This document shows, piece after piece, positions 42,986 through 53,541 of a DNA stretch of 64,000 nucleotides (the stretch's first letter is position 1; every line of letters starts with the position of its first letter). The position numbers and the translations under genes were made by a program. Origin of the DNA: Anisodus tanguticus (taxonomy: Eukaryota > Streptophyta > Magnoliopsida > Solanales > Solanaceae); assembly GCA_034509755.1 (NCBI GenBank), contig CM067539.1, positions 20,989,001 through 21,053,000 on the forward strand. The letters run 5' to 3'. The notes beneath the pieces were generated by a model. The model saw only the letters and a program-made list of their open reading frames with translations. It did not search any database and was not told the origin of the DNA.

Positions 42986-44012
42986 TGGATACTCTGGCCC
43001 ACTCTAGTTGCTTTGGCAGACTGAGTGTCCAATTTCTTTTCTGCCTTTGTTTTGGCCTTCAAATCATTAGAGACCTGGATATTCTGGCCCACCTCACTAG
43101 GTGTCAATTACTTTTCCTATGAAATGAATTCTGGCCCCACTCCAGTCGCCCGGAGGCTTTGTATGACTGAGTGTCCAATATCATCATATCAAAGGAATAT
43201 TGGCCCCACTCTAGTCGTCCGGAGGCTTTGTATGACTGAGTGTCCAATATCATCCTATCGAAGGAATTTTGGCCCCACTCCAGTCGCCCGGAGGCTTTAT
43301 ATGACTGAGTGTCAATATCATCGTATGAAGGATCTTCTGCCAAATAGTGTGACAGGCTCAACATCTTTAGCTTTTAGTCTTCTTCTGTTATGATTGGTGC
43401 CCAGACAATTCTTGGCGCTTACTTAAGAGTGGTAACAGTTTTCACACAGTCAGTGGATCTTTCTCCTTCGTATGTGCGAACATACTTTACACACTTTTAA
43501 TAATTACACTTAAAAGAACGGATCTTTTTAAGTCGTTTACAAAATCCAATCTTTACACGGAAAGGAAGATGAGATTAAACTTCTGATTTTAAAGCGTAAG
43601 GAATATAAATTATTTCGTAAAATATTTTCATATTCCTCCTTACTTTAAGCCCTTTTTAATCAGACACCATTTAATCTTATTCTTGACAAGGAAGAAAAAT
43701 TACTTATCCCAAATTCGGATTCTGGCCCACTTCAGTCACTTGGTCGGACTGAGTGTCCATTTTCTCCTTACCATAAATCGGATCCTTTGTCTGGAACAAA
43801 TATAGGCCTTCTGCTACAAGATAGAACCACATCTTCAGTCTTCTCCTCTTGTCCCAGTTGACATCCCCAGCCTCTCGTGGGCGCTTATTCCCACCACTCT
43901 CGGGAGCGGTGACACCATGAACACGTTGACCTCCAACATCATAATCATCACTCTCTTCAACTAGAAAATCACAGCCATATCCAGATTTGATCACACAACT
44001 TTTGACCGACAT
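42985..44012 (-). pseudogene. Unusual leader ORF region of element B with repeated peptide units
   Basis: Begins MSVKSCVIKSGYGCDF at 44012, 33 bases behind the LTR, and stays open to about 43704. A basic cluster NKRPREAGDVNWDKRRRLK is visible. Downstream, frames at 43364-43104 contain a 23-codon unit (LDTQSYKASGRLEWGQ plus about seven residues) three times. Related LDTQS...VGQ words occur at about 43760-43700 and 43065-42985. I see no zinc knuckle and no similarity to the Gag of element A, although it occupies the gag position. It could be a diverged Gag or captured sequence; function unknown. Confidence 0.45.
43132..43338. repeat. Tandem repeat, 69-bp unit x3
   Basis: Units begin TGGCCCCAC at 43132, 43201 and 43270. 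Each contains CGGAGGCTTT and ATGACTGAGTGTC. The period is 69 bp, i.e. 23 codons, so the minus-strand frame is preserved. The third unit has lost a base. Confidence 0.9.
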
Positions 44013-44028
44013 CCTTCGAACACTAATA

Positions 44029-44044
44029 CAATCTTGTCTTAAAT
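44029..44044 (-). promoter_or_regulatory. Non-canonical primer-binding site of element B
   Basis: Minus-strand ATTTAAGACAAGATTG directly follows the LTR end CCCGACA. It is not a Met-tRNA site. The part TTAAGACAAGATTG pairs exactly with CAATCTTGTCTTAA inside the LTR (plus-strand positions 44237-44250). Confidence 0.55.
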
Positions 44045-45067
44045 TGTCGGGTACTATTGTATAAGCAGTACGGAAAGTAAATAAATATTACAAGTGTTCG
44101 AAAGGATAAACAAGTATGCCAATCTTTAGAACTTGCGCAGGCTTATTGAGTCTTGAATCTTGATAACCTGAAATCAAGAAACACTAAATCTGGATTGTTA
44201 CAACTCTGTGCTAAGTCGAGTGATTGCACTCTGTCCTTAAGACAAGATTGCCCCGTATATATGCTTTTACGTTAACGGGTAATAGTCTCCCAAGATAAAA
44301 CAACACTTTAATCTCAACACTACAAAGCAAATAGGATAGGTTGAGTCTGACGAAGAAAACAAATACGAAACGCCTTGCTGAAGAAATGGAAAAGGAAGAG
44401 TTTCTGTTTTCGTCTCAACGTTTTGGACTGAATTTCAGTGTCTCTTCTGTTTGTCTTTGTGTATATAAATGTTGTCTCTTTTGATTTTGTATATTTTGTC
44501 TGTCACCATTGAGCAAAACAGCTCCAATATATAGCATAAGGGAGGCTGCTCAACTGCCCAAGACATGTCAGTTAATGGCAGGTTTAAGGCCATTAGTGAG
44601 GCTGTTCATGGCCATTGAAGGAGGGCTGATTATGGAGGAGTTAATCAGCCAAGTAATGGCACACGACCCGAGACCGGACCTGACGGGACGGGCGGCGGCG
44701 CGCGTGTGGGCTTAGCCTTGAACCCAAGCACATCTAGGTCCTCCCTCCTTTAAACACATGTGATACCCCTTGGGGTCCCAAACCCTTAGCCAATTTAGAG
44801 ACTTATAAAGAAAGCAATTCTTCTTTTTCCCACCGATGTGGTAGATTTGTCCCACACCATATTTCGATGCCTCAAACACCTTACTTCGTGGACCAATATC
44901 TCTTTCATTTCTCAACGAAATTTGACGATTCTTGGCCCTACGATCATCTACTCACTTAGTAGATTATGCACGTGTGAAGAGACAAAGCCTCCAACATGCG
45001 GAACACTAGTGTTTAATTCATTAAATATGGGTGGACGCACCTCCCCGCCAAAGGCAAATTTCCAACA
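44045..45067 (-). repeat. 5' LTR of element B
   Basis: 1023-bp LTR starting TGTTGGAAATTTGCC at 45067 and ending CCCGACA at 44045. It matches the solo LTR at 24206-25427, and more distantly the LTRs of element A (shared block GTAGGGCCAAGAATCGTC). Confidence 0.88.
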
Positions 45068-45151
45068 ATAATATTGTCGTTATTTTTTACTGCTGCAAGA
45101 ACTCTGTTGTCTGTAGGGGTGTCAAAATCAACCCGAATCCGTCAGGTGTTG

Positions 45152-45309
45152 ATTATCAGTAAAATTGCAAACAGAACTAGATATACAACTACTGGTGTCA
45201 AATGGGCGGGTTGGGTTAAACTTGGGGGTTAAAATGGGTTCGAGTTGATCTTACCAACCCTACAGACAACTTGTCTGTCTAGTTCTGTTTGCAATTTTAT
45301 TGATAATCC
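45152..45309. repeat. Small fold-back sequence
   Basis: Inverted arms of about 30 bp that include AAAATTGCAAACAGAACTAG (from 45161) and its reverse complement (to about 45301), with some 95 bp between. A GTTGTCTGTAGGG word is also present in inverted orientation at about 45110 and 45268. Likely a MITE or nested fold-back element. Confidence 0.55.
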
Positions 45310-45344
45310 TATGAGTTTAATTGTTTGACGGTAACCTCTGTTGC

Positions 45345-46270
45345 AAAATGTCCCGATTACTTGATTGACTGTGTTTGGTGAAATCACCCTTAATAATTTC
45401 AGGAAAGGATCGTATCCTCTGGCGAAGCTTCACCGTCTGCGCTTTTGACTTCTGCTGGCGCTCAACATTGTTTTCCTGCTTGTTTGTCAAGCTGCTGCTG
45501 TTAACTGGGAAGATTTTACTATGACGAGTGGAAATAGTTAATGAATGGCCAGTTTGTCCAAATAGCTGCTATTCCGATTCTTTTCAGCCTTTACTTTTTC
45601 ATTTCTTCTCCTCAAGATATCACTTACTCCGTATGAAACTTTCCCAGTAGTAAAACTACTTATATCCCCCTGCAAAGTCTTCCATTTCCCTGTAAGAAAA
45701 GAGACCCACAATAGAGACCCTAGTGGCTACCATTGCTGTATAAATTTGCATTTCAATAACCACTGAAGGTTTACCTGTCTTTGGAATTTTCTGGAATGAA
45801 AGTTCCATGAGGGATAGCAAGAGAGCGTACATAACTGAAGTGATTACGCTAATTTTGATAATCTTATCTCACCTTTCTCAGCCTGTCTTTCTTTGTTTCT
45901 AAGGGTGATTGCCTTTAGCTCTTAAGTCTTCCGAGGGATGTCGTTTTACTATTTGTGTGCATTTCTTATTCAGCCACTAGCAAGATCTTTGTGATTCAAG
46001 AGCTGGATGGAGATGCAACTTATACAGCGATGATAGCAACTGGAGCCTGATGTGGGTCTCTTTACTAGAAAACTTTGCAGGAGGGAAATGGGTAATTTTA
46101 CTACTGGAAAGCTTTTATATGTGAATTCTTGAGGAGAAAACAAAATGAAAAAGCAGCTGTTTCGTTTGGACAAGAATGACCATCCATTTACTTTTTCAGC
46201 TCTTGTCATCATAAAATCTCCCCAAAATAACAGCTGCAACTTGACCAACAAGTAGGAATACTGTTTTCCG
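45345..46270. pseudogene. Scrambled purine-permease pseudogene in inverted-repeat form
   Basis: Four pieces of a PUP gene alternate in orientation: plus-strand 5' part (about 45345-45640), minus-strand middle part (about 45641-45850), plus-strand middle part (about 46000-46128), minus-strand 5' part (about 46130-46265). Both halves share the same unnatural junction, a 5' part ending CTCCTCAAG fused to a reversed middle part starting near AAACTTTCCCAGTAG. The whole is thus an imperfect palindrome with about 150 bp between arms. The left arm includes intron-like sequence. Stops and indels exclude a protein. Similarity is to the intact gene at 36811-38871, but divergence suggests another paralogue as source. 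Confidence 0.8.
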
Positions 46271-46289
46271 TTGGAAATTATTGTAACAA

Positions 46290-46980
46290 AAAATATAGTT
46301 AGAGATTTGTATTTAAGGGTTTAAAGATAAGTAAGTTGTATTCAATCCAGAGATCTTTTTGAACGAGTCCAGAATTTTTGATTACTCTACGGGTATGCGA
46401 GATAAAAGAGTAATAGATAAGAGAATAAACAATCAAAATAAATGAGTAAGCTAGATCTAAGATGAATAAAGAATAATATCAGAACAAGAACGGAGAGTAG
46501 TGTATTTTCTTTAGAGAGAATTTTGTTACAAGTGCAGGCTCAGAGAGAATACAATGTATATTTCTTCTCTTCTAAGTCTTATATAAGACAAAACTTAGAT
46601 TATTATGCCCCCTAGAGTTGTGATGACGTGAGCACCCTAACGTTACTGTGACCACGCGCGCCGCGGCACTCTGATCTAGGAAGGCTGACGTGACGGGAGT
46701 TGTTGGGAGTGGAGGACAGTTGTAGAGATCCTTTGGGACCGTTGAGGTTTCCAAAACTATCAGGCTTCTTGTGTACGCTAACACTCCCGGAGGTGTTTCC
46801 ACCCATTACAGATAGTCCCCCACTTTTCAAACCCTTCATTTTATGAGTCCGGAAAGTGGAAGAGTCTGCGCGACCTTTTTCGAAACTTTTCGCAGGAACC
46901 CAAAACGTCGCATATTTCCACTACAAGACACTTCATCAGTTGATCATTAAATGTATTTAGCCACTCAAGCGAATAAAGAG
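46290..46980 (-). repeat. Possible Ty3/Gypsy LTR fragment
   Basis: On the minus strand a TATATAAG box (about 46570-46580) and a GC-rich leader precede sequence resembling retrotransposon LTR text. No coding domain or partner LTR is seen, so this is a guess. Confidence 0.25.
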
Positions 46981-46984
46981 AGTG

Positions 46985-47340
46985 AGCATACGCATTTCAA
47001 CCCCCCCCCCCCTAAGCATAATTTTATCCAAGAATTAGTGAAGCCGGATAGTAGTCAATAAAAGCGATCGTGCTAGAAACACGGGACTCGGAGAATGTCT
47101 AAAACCTTCTCTCCGATTAACAGAATTTCTTACCTGAACTTTTGTTTTCGCGGACCAATAATAAATAGAGTCATTTTCTTTTGATTAGGGATTCATAAGG
47201 TGACTTTGAACACTAAAATTCAATTTCAAGTGGCGATTCTAAATAAATAAATAATCCCTTCTTAATACCCTCAATTTAAATGAAAAAACTTTCAAAATCT
47301 CTTCTTAATCGGATATTGTGAAAAAGAGGTGTGACATGAT
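46985..47340 (+). repeat. Fragment resembling the Ogre/Tat Gypsy 3' conserved tail
   Basis: A C13-15 run is followed by words I associate with Ogre/Tat-type Gypsy elements of Solanaceae: ACACGGGACTCGGAGAATG, CTCTCCGATTAACAGAATT, TTTCAAGTGGCGATTCT and GAGGTGTGACA. It is a short isolated piece and the assignment rests on memory of the motif. Confidence 0.4.
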
Positions 47341-47568
47341 TTGTTGAATTTTCTGAGTTGGAATACTTTTAGCAGAAGAACATATTTGATAGGTGATGAA
47401 ATTGACGAAGAAAAATAGCATTCAATATTCCATTAGCTATTTTTTATAAGTATTTTATTGACTCGTGAAATGGTGTGCTTTAACCTTTCTTCTTGTGTTT
47501 ATTAATAGAGCCTAATTGGTTGCATGAATATGACTACATGAGTTGTCTCGAGAGGTTACGATTTGATT

Positions 47569-47752
47569 GGGTAAGAAATATTGTTCCTTTCATTATTTCA
47601 TTAATGATTTACAGTTTTACACTATATATAATTATATAAAAATATTTATCTTGCTACAACCTAGGTAACTAATCAATCCTATTTATAAGAGAAATCTAAT
47701 TCTACCTAATATAGAAGATGTACAATTTTAAATTCAATCTAATTATATTACA
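47569..47752 (-). repeat. 3' LTR of element D
   Basis: About 184 bp; starts TGTAATATAATT (minus strand) after the CTGCGGAG tract and ends near TTTCTTACC. Confidence 0.8.
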
Positions 47753-47778
47753 CTCCGCAGTCGAAGCGGGAGGTCGGC

Positions 47779-50700
47779 CTATGTTGAGACTATCCCGAAA
47801 GTCTTCAAATAAAACCAGCGGAAGACCTTTTGTAAAGATGTCAGCAATCTGATAACGTGACGGGACATGTAAGACACGTATTTGTCCACGAGCAACCTTT
47901 TCGCGAATAAAGTGAATATCCAGCTCAATATGTTTAGTGTGTTGGTGGTAATCAGATTCTCTGAGAGATAAATAGCACTAACATTATCACAATAAACCAA
48001 TGTCGCCTTCGAAACCGGGCAATGGAGCTCTAAAAGAAGGTTCTGTAGCCAACAAGATTCAGACACCACATTGGCAACTCCTCGGTATTCTGCTTTGGCA
48101 TTGGAAATGGACAAGGTTGCTTGCCATTTTGAGGACCAAGAGACCAAATTATCACCAAGAAATACACAGTAATCATACGTGGAGTGTATGGTATTGGGAC
48201 AACCACCCCAATCGACATCTGTATATGAAATAAGAGTGGTTGTCGAAGACGGATACAAATGAAAGCCATGATCGAGAGTACCCTGAATATAACGCACAAT
48301 GCATTTGAGAGCATGTATGTGATCTTCCATCGGATTATGCATGAATAGACAAACATGTTGTACAACATAAGAGATGTCGGGCCTCGTGAATGTGAGATAT
48401 TTTGGGCCCCGGCAAGGCTGCGGTAATGTGATGGATTGGCATATGGCTTGCTGGAAGTAGCACTCAACTTCGGTTTAGTGTCAACCAGAGTGGCAGACGG
48501 CGTACACGATGACATGCCAACTCGTTCAACAATCTCTGATGCATATTTCTTTTAGGATAAAAATAAACCACTTGCATGACGTGTCAAGTTATCCCCAAAA
48601 AATAACTTAGTGGCCCTAGATCTTTCATTGCAAACTCAGAGCCAAACAGTGACACGATAGACTTACGAAGAGCATTAGATGAGGCAGTTAAGATAATATC
48701 ATCCACATACAAAAGAATGTAAGCAATATCATTACCCTGATTGTAGATCAATATAGAATGATGAGACTTACTGTTAGAAAACCCAATATGTGAAACGTAA
48801 TCTGCAAACCTCTTGTACAATGCCCTAAGAACTTGTTTGAGCCCATATAATAATTTCTTCAGCATGCACACATGATTAGGATAAGTAGGGTCTCTATACC
48901 CTATGTGATGATACATGTACACTATTTCATAGAGGTCTCCATGCAGGAAGGCATTTTTGATATCGAGCTGATGAAGCGGCCATGCATTCAAAAGAGCCAG
49001 ACTAAGGATTGTCCTGATAGTTGCCGGTTTAACCACCGGACTAAAAGTCTCACCACAATCCATACCAACCTGTTGAGTCTTTTCATCACCTACAAGACGG
49101 GCTTTGTGCCTCTCAAATGTACCATCAATTTTTTTTATGACTAAAAATACACATAGACCGAATCATATTAACATCAGGGGGAAGAGGTATCAGATCCCAC
49201 GTCCTATTATTAATAAGAGCATTAAATTCATTATCCATAGCCATTTTCCAATTCGGGTCATTAAGGGCAGACACAAGATTATGAGGCAACAGTGACTTGG
49301 AAACATGGGTGTGAAGACTGTATATTTTTTTTTTGGCTTAAAAATTTCGTGTTGACTATGAATGACAGGTCGTTGGGTCAGAATTAGAGTTGGGCCATGC
49401 GGGAAGGATGGACTACCCGGCAGTGGGCTGGGAGTGACTGGACTACCCGGCAGTGGGCTAGCAGTGACTGGACTACCGGCAGTGGGCTGGCAGTGACTGG
49501 ACTACCGGGCAGTGGGCTTCTCGATCCGGATGGTGGGTCGAGACCCAGCGGACTGCCAGCCTCTAGGCCTCGCGATAGTGGGCTACCAGCGAGAGACTCA
49601 GTTGGGCCAACAGTCGCTGGGCTCGGTGATTGGGCTGAGACACCGAGAAATATTGTGCCTGTTTGGGAGGCAAATTTATGGATCAAATACGGGGGGTATG
49701 CTATCGTCAAGAAATTCATAGGTACGAGGCCCATAACAATATAATTTGGCAAAAGGGAAATTCGTTTCATCAAAAATTATGTGACGACTTACGATGATTT
49801 TATTAGAGGATAAGTCAAAACATTTGTAACCACGATGGATATCCCAAAAAAACACATGGAGATGACTGACGTTGAAGTTTATTAATGGCAGTAGATGGAA
49901 AGAGAGGATAGCATAAGCACTCAAAAATACGTAAATGAGAATATGAAGGGTCCCTTAGGTATAAATGTTTTAGTGGGGATTGGTAGCTACTTGTTTGTTC
50001 GGAAGTATGTTTAACAGATAAGTTGTCATTTATAACGCATGATGCCAAAAATATGGTGGTAGAGTGGCATGTGCGAGTAAGGTTCTAACAATATTGTTAA
50101 TGGTATGAATTTTTCTTTCAGCTTTTCTATTTTGAGATAATGTATGTGGACACGAGAGACGAAACGACAAACTATTAGTTTTGCAAAAATCCCAAAAAGG
50201 CCTATTATCAAATTCTCTATCATTATCACACTGAATATTTTTAATGTCCCGTTCAAATTGAGTGCAGATGTATGCTCTAAAGGATAGAAATGTGGAAAAA
50301 ACTTGTGACTTTTTAGACAAAGGAAACGTCCACAAAAAATTAGAGTAATCATCCAACAACAGAAGATAATATCGGTGGCTCGAAGAGCTCAAAACGGAAG
50401 ATGTCCAAATATCACTATGAATAATATCAAAGGGCATAACAGTACGAGAATTCGAAGAAACAAAAGGCAACTTAACATGTTTTCCAAGAGAACAAGAGCG
50501 ACAAACATGAGAACTACGAGGTCTAGTACACTCAATAAATTTATTTTATTTACGGGAAGCAAAAACAGGTGCTCCCGGATGACCCAAACGTTCATGTCAT
50601 AAAGAAGGAGCTAAAGCTGTAAAAGTGAATGGTAATTTGGCTTGATGTGTGGTTTCCGAGATTGGATAAAGCTTGCTCCGACTATCACATCTCATTAGAC

Positions 50701-51413
50701 GCATCCCCGTCTGAAAATCCTTCACGGAAAATCCAAAAGGATTAAATTCAACAGAAATCCAATTATTAGTGGTAAATTTTCTAACCAAGTTTTTAATTAA
50801 TTTAGGTGCGTAAAGGACATTTTTCAAAATTAACGGTGGGTTCGGGGGAGACAAGTTTGTAGTACCATAACTACGAATTGGAATTGAATGACCATTTTCG
50901 ATAATTATACCATGATTATTGCTCAAATTAAAATAGGATGAGAGATTACCTTGTGAGGACGTCATATGAGACGTTGCACCGATGTCCATGTACTAATTTA
51001 CGTCGAGCGGAGCAGTCCAAGAGTGTGCATCGCAATCTCGATATCTGTCGTGGTCGCCATTACTGAGTGGACCTGCTGCCACTGGCTCAGCAGTGGCCCA
51101 AGAATTCTTGGGTTGTTGCCTACTGGACAAGCCTATTGGGTTACTGAATGTGACTTGGGCCTGGCCCAGTTACTGCCGGCTGGATAGGGGCAGGACGGCA
51201 CGACCCAAGGCCACTGCTAGGCCCATAGTGCTGGTCCACTACCCTAGGGTGCCTTCGGCTGCCACCGGGCTGGCGGTTGTTGTTGGCCGCCGCCCCTGCC
51301 GCCATCTCCTTCGCGGCAGTTTTCGCCGCCGCGGTTTTTGCTCCCATTAACGCCGTTTCGGCCCTTCTGGCCACGATTTGGCGGCAAATTTTCAAATTGT
51401 AACGAACTCTCAT
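47779..51413 (-). pseudogene. gag remnant and pol of element D
   Basis: Only the Gag C-terminus is left (51413-51141, Ala/Gly/Pro-rich). The protease site reads MDIGATSHMTSS (near 50989), where active proteases have DTG. Integrase pieces (50470-50030) keep LLDDYSNFLWTFPL and CDNDREFDN, with N-G changed to N-D. A low-complexity linker lies at 49773-49384. RT (49063-48584) has QLDIKNAFLHGDL and the intact YVDDIILTASS. RNase H (48342-47779) has YTDVDWGGCPNT and KAEYRGVANVV. Stops and frameshifts separate all parts. Confidence 0.85.
49411..49520. repeat. Minisatellite, about 30-bp unit x3.7
   Basis: GACTACC starts at 49411, 49441, 49471 and 49500; each unit holds GGCAGTGGGCT. It lies in the integrase-RT linker of element D. 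Confidence 0.88.
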
Positions 51414-51457
51414 CAGATTATTCTTCCTTGATTATTTCATTAGACTACTGATATCAT

Positions 51458-51619
51458 GTAAGAAATATTATTCCTTGATTATTTCATTAATGATTTACAC
51501 TATATATAATTGTACAAAAATATTTATATTGCTACAAACTAGGTAACTAATCAATTCTAATTACAAGAGAAATATAATTCTATCTAATATAAGAGATGTA
51601 CAATTTTAAATATTATATT
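51458..51619 (-). repeat. 5' LTR of element D
   Basis: About 162 bp, ending TTTCTTACA on the minus strand. It matches 47569-47752 but lacks part of the first 20 bp. Confidence 0.8.
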
Positions 51620-51758
51620 GGACCTATCAATAGAATATATACTGATATTTGTAATGATCTATTTTACTAAGATTACATTGAATTATGAAAATTCAAAGCA
51701 TTAAACTGATGATATTCTCAAATTTAAGAAGTCGAGGCATGCCTTTGATTATTGAAGG

Positions 51759-52223
51759 CGTTGGATTCGGACCATCCACATGGGTCAATCCGGATTTATA
51801 TCCATATAATATAAATAAATATATATAATGAGTTATATATTATTATTTAATTATAATATAAGAAAAAGGAGAAAAGACATAACTGTTGGTAGAATTTCTG
51901 AACAGTTGCATCCTTCAGAGAAGTCCAAGCGATTAGGAACTTCTAATTCTTAAATCTCAGACTACTATTTACTTTCTGACATAGAAAAAAAAGTACTTTT
52001 GCTCTCTCCCTCTGAAAACTCTCTTCTTCTATGTGAAGAATTTCCACGAAAGATTCTTGCGTTATTTATGAAGTAATCTTCGTTTTTGTAACTTAGGTAC
52101 GATTTAGACTGTGACTTTATATGGTGTAGTTCGTCTTTTGTATTTGATTACGTCATCGTGCGAAACAAATATAAATGAATCTTGGGAGAACTGTATTTTC
52201 TTGATTCTTGGTATTTTCCTACA
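51759..52223 (+). repeat. 5' LTR of element F
   Basis: Starts CGTTGGATTCGG (ancestral TG changed to CG) and ends TTTTCCTACA. The 3' LTR has five further bases near its start. Confidence 0.85.
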
Positions 52224-52224
52224 T

Positions 52225-52237
52225 TGGTATCAAAGTC
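52225..52237 (+). promoter_or_regulatory. Primer-binding site of element F
   Basis: TGGTATCAAAGTC one base behind the LTR, a near match to the initiator Met-tRNA site. Confidence 0.75.
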
Positions 52238-52577
52238 AGGTTATTTGCTTCCTACTCTCATTTTTTCTTTATCGGTAAATACTGTCGTTAATCCCCTGAA
52301 CAGTCTCTGTGTCGGAATTTTTATTCTGAAACTTCTTGTTGCGTCAAAAGGCCTTTGTGGCATTGTTGTTTGCGGTATTGTTAAGTAATGGCAGATGATC
52401 CTTATTTAGGACAGCACGTTTTTTTGCCATGGTGCAATTCATTAAAGGTTTTCTGTTATTATCGAAGTCTCCAAAACTTGGTAGAGACAAAGAAAGATCT
52501 GGCGGGGTCGAAGAATTTTTTTTATTCCAAATAGATTTTTCTCAGACTCAAATGTGATTAGGATTCACTACTGTTTT

Positions 52578-52864
52578 TTTTTTTTTTTGATAATCCAGGT
52601 TCAAGCCTGATTACTTCACTGGTATTACCCAGACGTCCTAGAGGTAATAGGACCGGTCCTTCAACACTATTACCAGGTAAATCGCGGGATGTGCTCTGGT
52701 GGCCAGTTTTTCTGGGAGCGTACAACTGATCAATGAGACAAGGTCAAATTCCCCAACATGCAGAGTTTCTTCGTGCTTGCGGGAAATCGAACCCACGCTG
52801 TCCCATGCCAGAGCGCCTTATAGCGCCCAGGCTTTGCCACTGGACTATGCCCGGGAGGACTCGG
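52578..52864 (-). mobile_element. Second copy of the poly(A) SINE, inserted in element F
   Basis: Minus-strand copy of the SINE at 34538-34813, longer at its 5' end (starts CCGAGTCCTCCCGGGCATAG). The A box TGGCAAAGCCTGG is intact; the B box reads GGTTCGATTTCC, one base longer than consensus. The tail is an A run. Target repeats: GATTCACTACTGTTTT (52562-52577) and GATCACTACTGTTTT (52865-52879). Confidence 0.88.
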
Positions 52865-53164
52865 GATCACTACTGTTTTAAATCATTCTTTATCATGGGA
52901 TGATTATGGTTGTTGTAAATTCTAACAAATCCATATCGTGTGTGTCTCCTTGCAGAGAATCACTTCTATAAAAATCCCTGACTGTTAATAATGTGTCTTC
53001 TCAAAATGAGAATAGAATTCTCATATGTTTGTTTTTGGGTTGATGCAAATTTTCTTTTGGGATATTCTTTTAAAAAGGCAAACTATTGTTTTAGCTCCAC
53101 CAAAAAAACAAAAAAAAAAACGAAAAGGATGAGTTTTTTTTTCATTCAAAAGTGCAGACTTGAT

Positions 53165-53534
53165 TAGGGGTGTGTATAGTTCAGATAAATTCATGGACCA
53201 ACGCTTTTCTTTGACAATGATTTTATTGTTTGTATGAGTACTTTATTTATAGGATTGTGATAGCAACGAAGAACTATGTATTAAGGCAATTTGGTATAAA
53301 TATTTTATTTGATTGTTCATTTTGTAAGAAGGAGAAGAAAAAGCAATTCAACTTATAAGCCGAACCGAAAATTTGAATTATCCAAATGATTTATCCAAAA
53401 TCGAACTTAAAAAGTCTGATTCAATCCGAACGTATTTGGATAGAATTTTAATTACATGTTGCGAAATTCAAAAATTGAAATTATAATTCGAATTGTGTTA
53501 ATTCTGATCCAAACCGACCGATGAACATGCCTAT
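53165..53534. mobile_element. hAT-like MITE inside element F
   Basis: 370 bp with ends TAGGGGTGTGTATAGTTC and (reverse complement) ATAGGCATGTTC. Direct repeats ACTTGAT flank it (53158-53164 and 53535-53541). Non-coding. Confidence 0.65.
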
Positions 53535-53541
53535 ACTTGAT

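Larger units (their letters stand above)
39741..45067 (-). mobile_element. Element B: Copia retrotransposon related to A, 3' LTR truncated
   Basis: On the minus strand the order is 5' LTR (45067 to 44045), leader and repeat region, pol remnants, 3' UTR, purine tract AAGAAGGGAT and a 3' LTR cut off after 118 bp (39858 to 39741). The 3' UTR and integrase match element A closely, so both are one family. Most of RT is deleted. No target repeat can be paired because of the truncation. It separates the intact permease gene from the scrambled one. Confidence 0.87.
47569..51619 (-). mobile_element. Element D: decayed Ale/Retrofit-like Copia retrotransposon
   Basis: Minus-strand element with LTRs of about 160-185 bp (51619 to 51458 and 47752 to 47569), sharing TTTAAAATTGTACATC and AATATTTCTTAC. 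The sequence behind the 5' LTR, TGATATCAGTAGTC, is a mutated Met-tRNA site. CTGCGGAG precedes the 3' LTR. Coding is protease to RNase H in broken frames. No target repeat could be matched. Confidence 0.85.

Noticed and set aside
43132..43338. CRISPR-like or satellite array
   Set aside because: Units are directly adjacent without spacers, number only three, and lie inside a plant retrotransposon.
44541..44715. Small frame near the GC-rich stretch as a gene
   Set aside because: It lies in the 5' LTR of element B and has no independent support.
46985..47000. C13-15 homopolymer as a regulatory or G-quadruplex site
   Set aside because: A single run is more simply part of a repeat fragment or a sequencing homopolymer.
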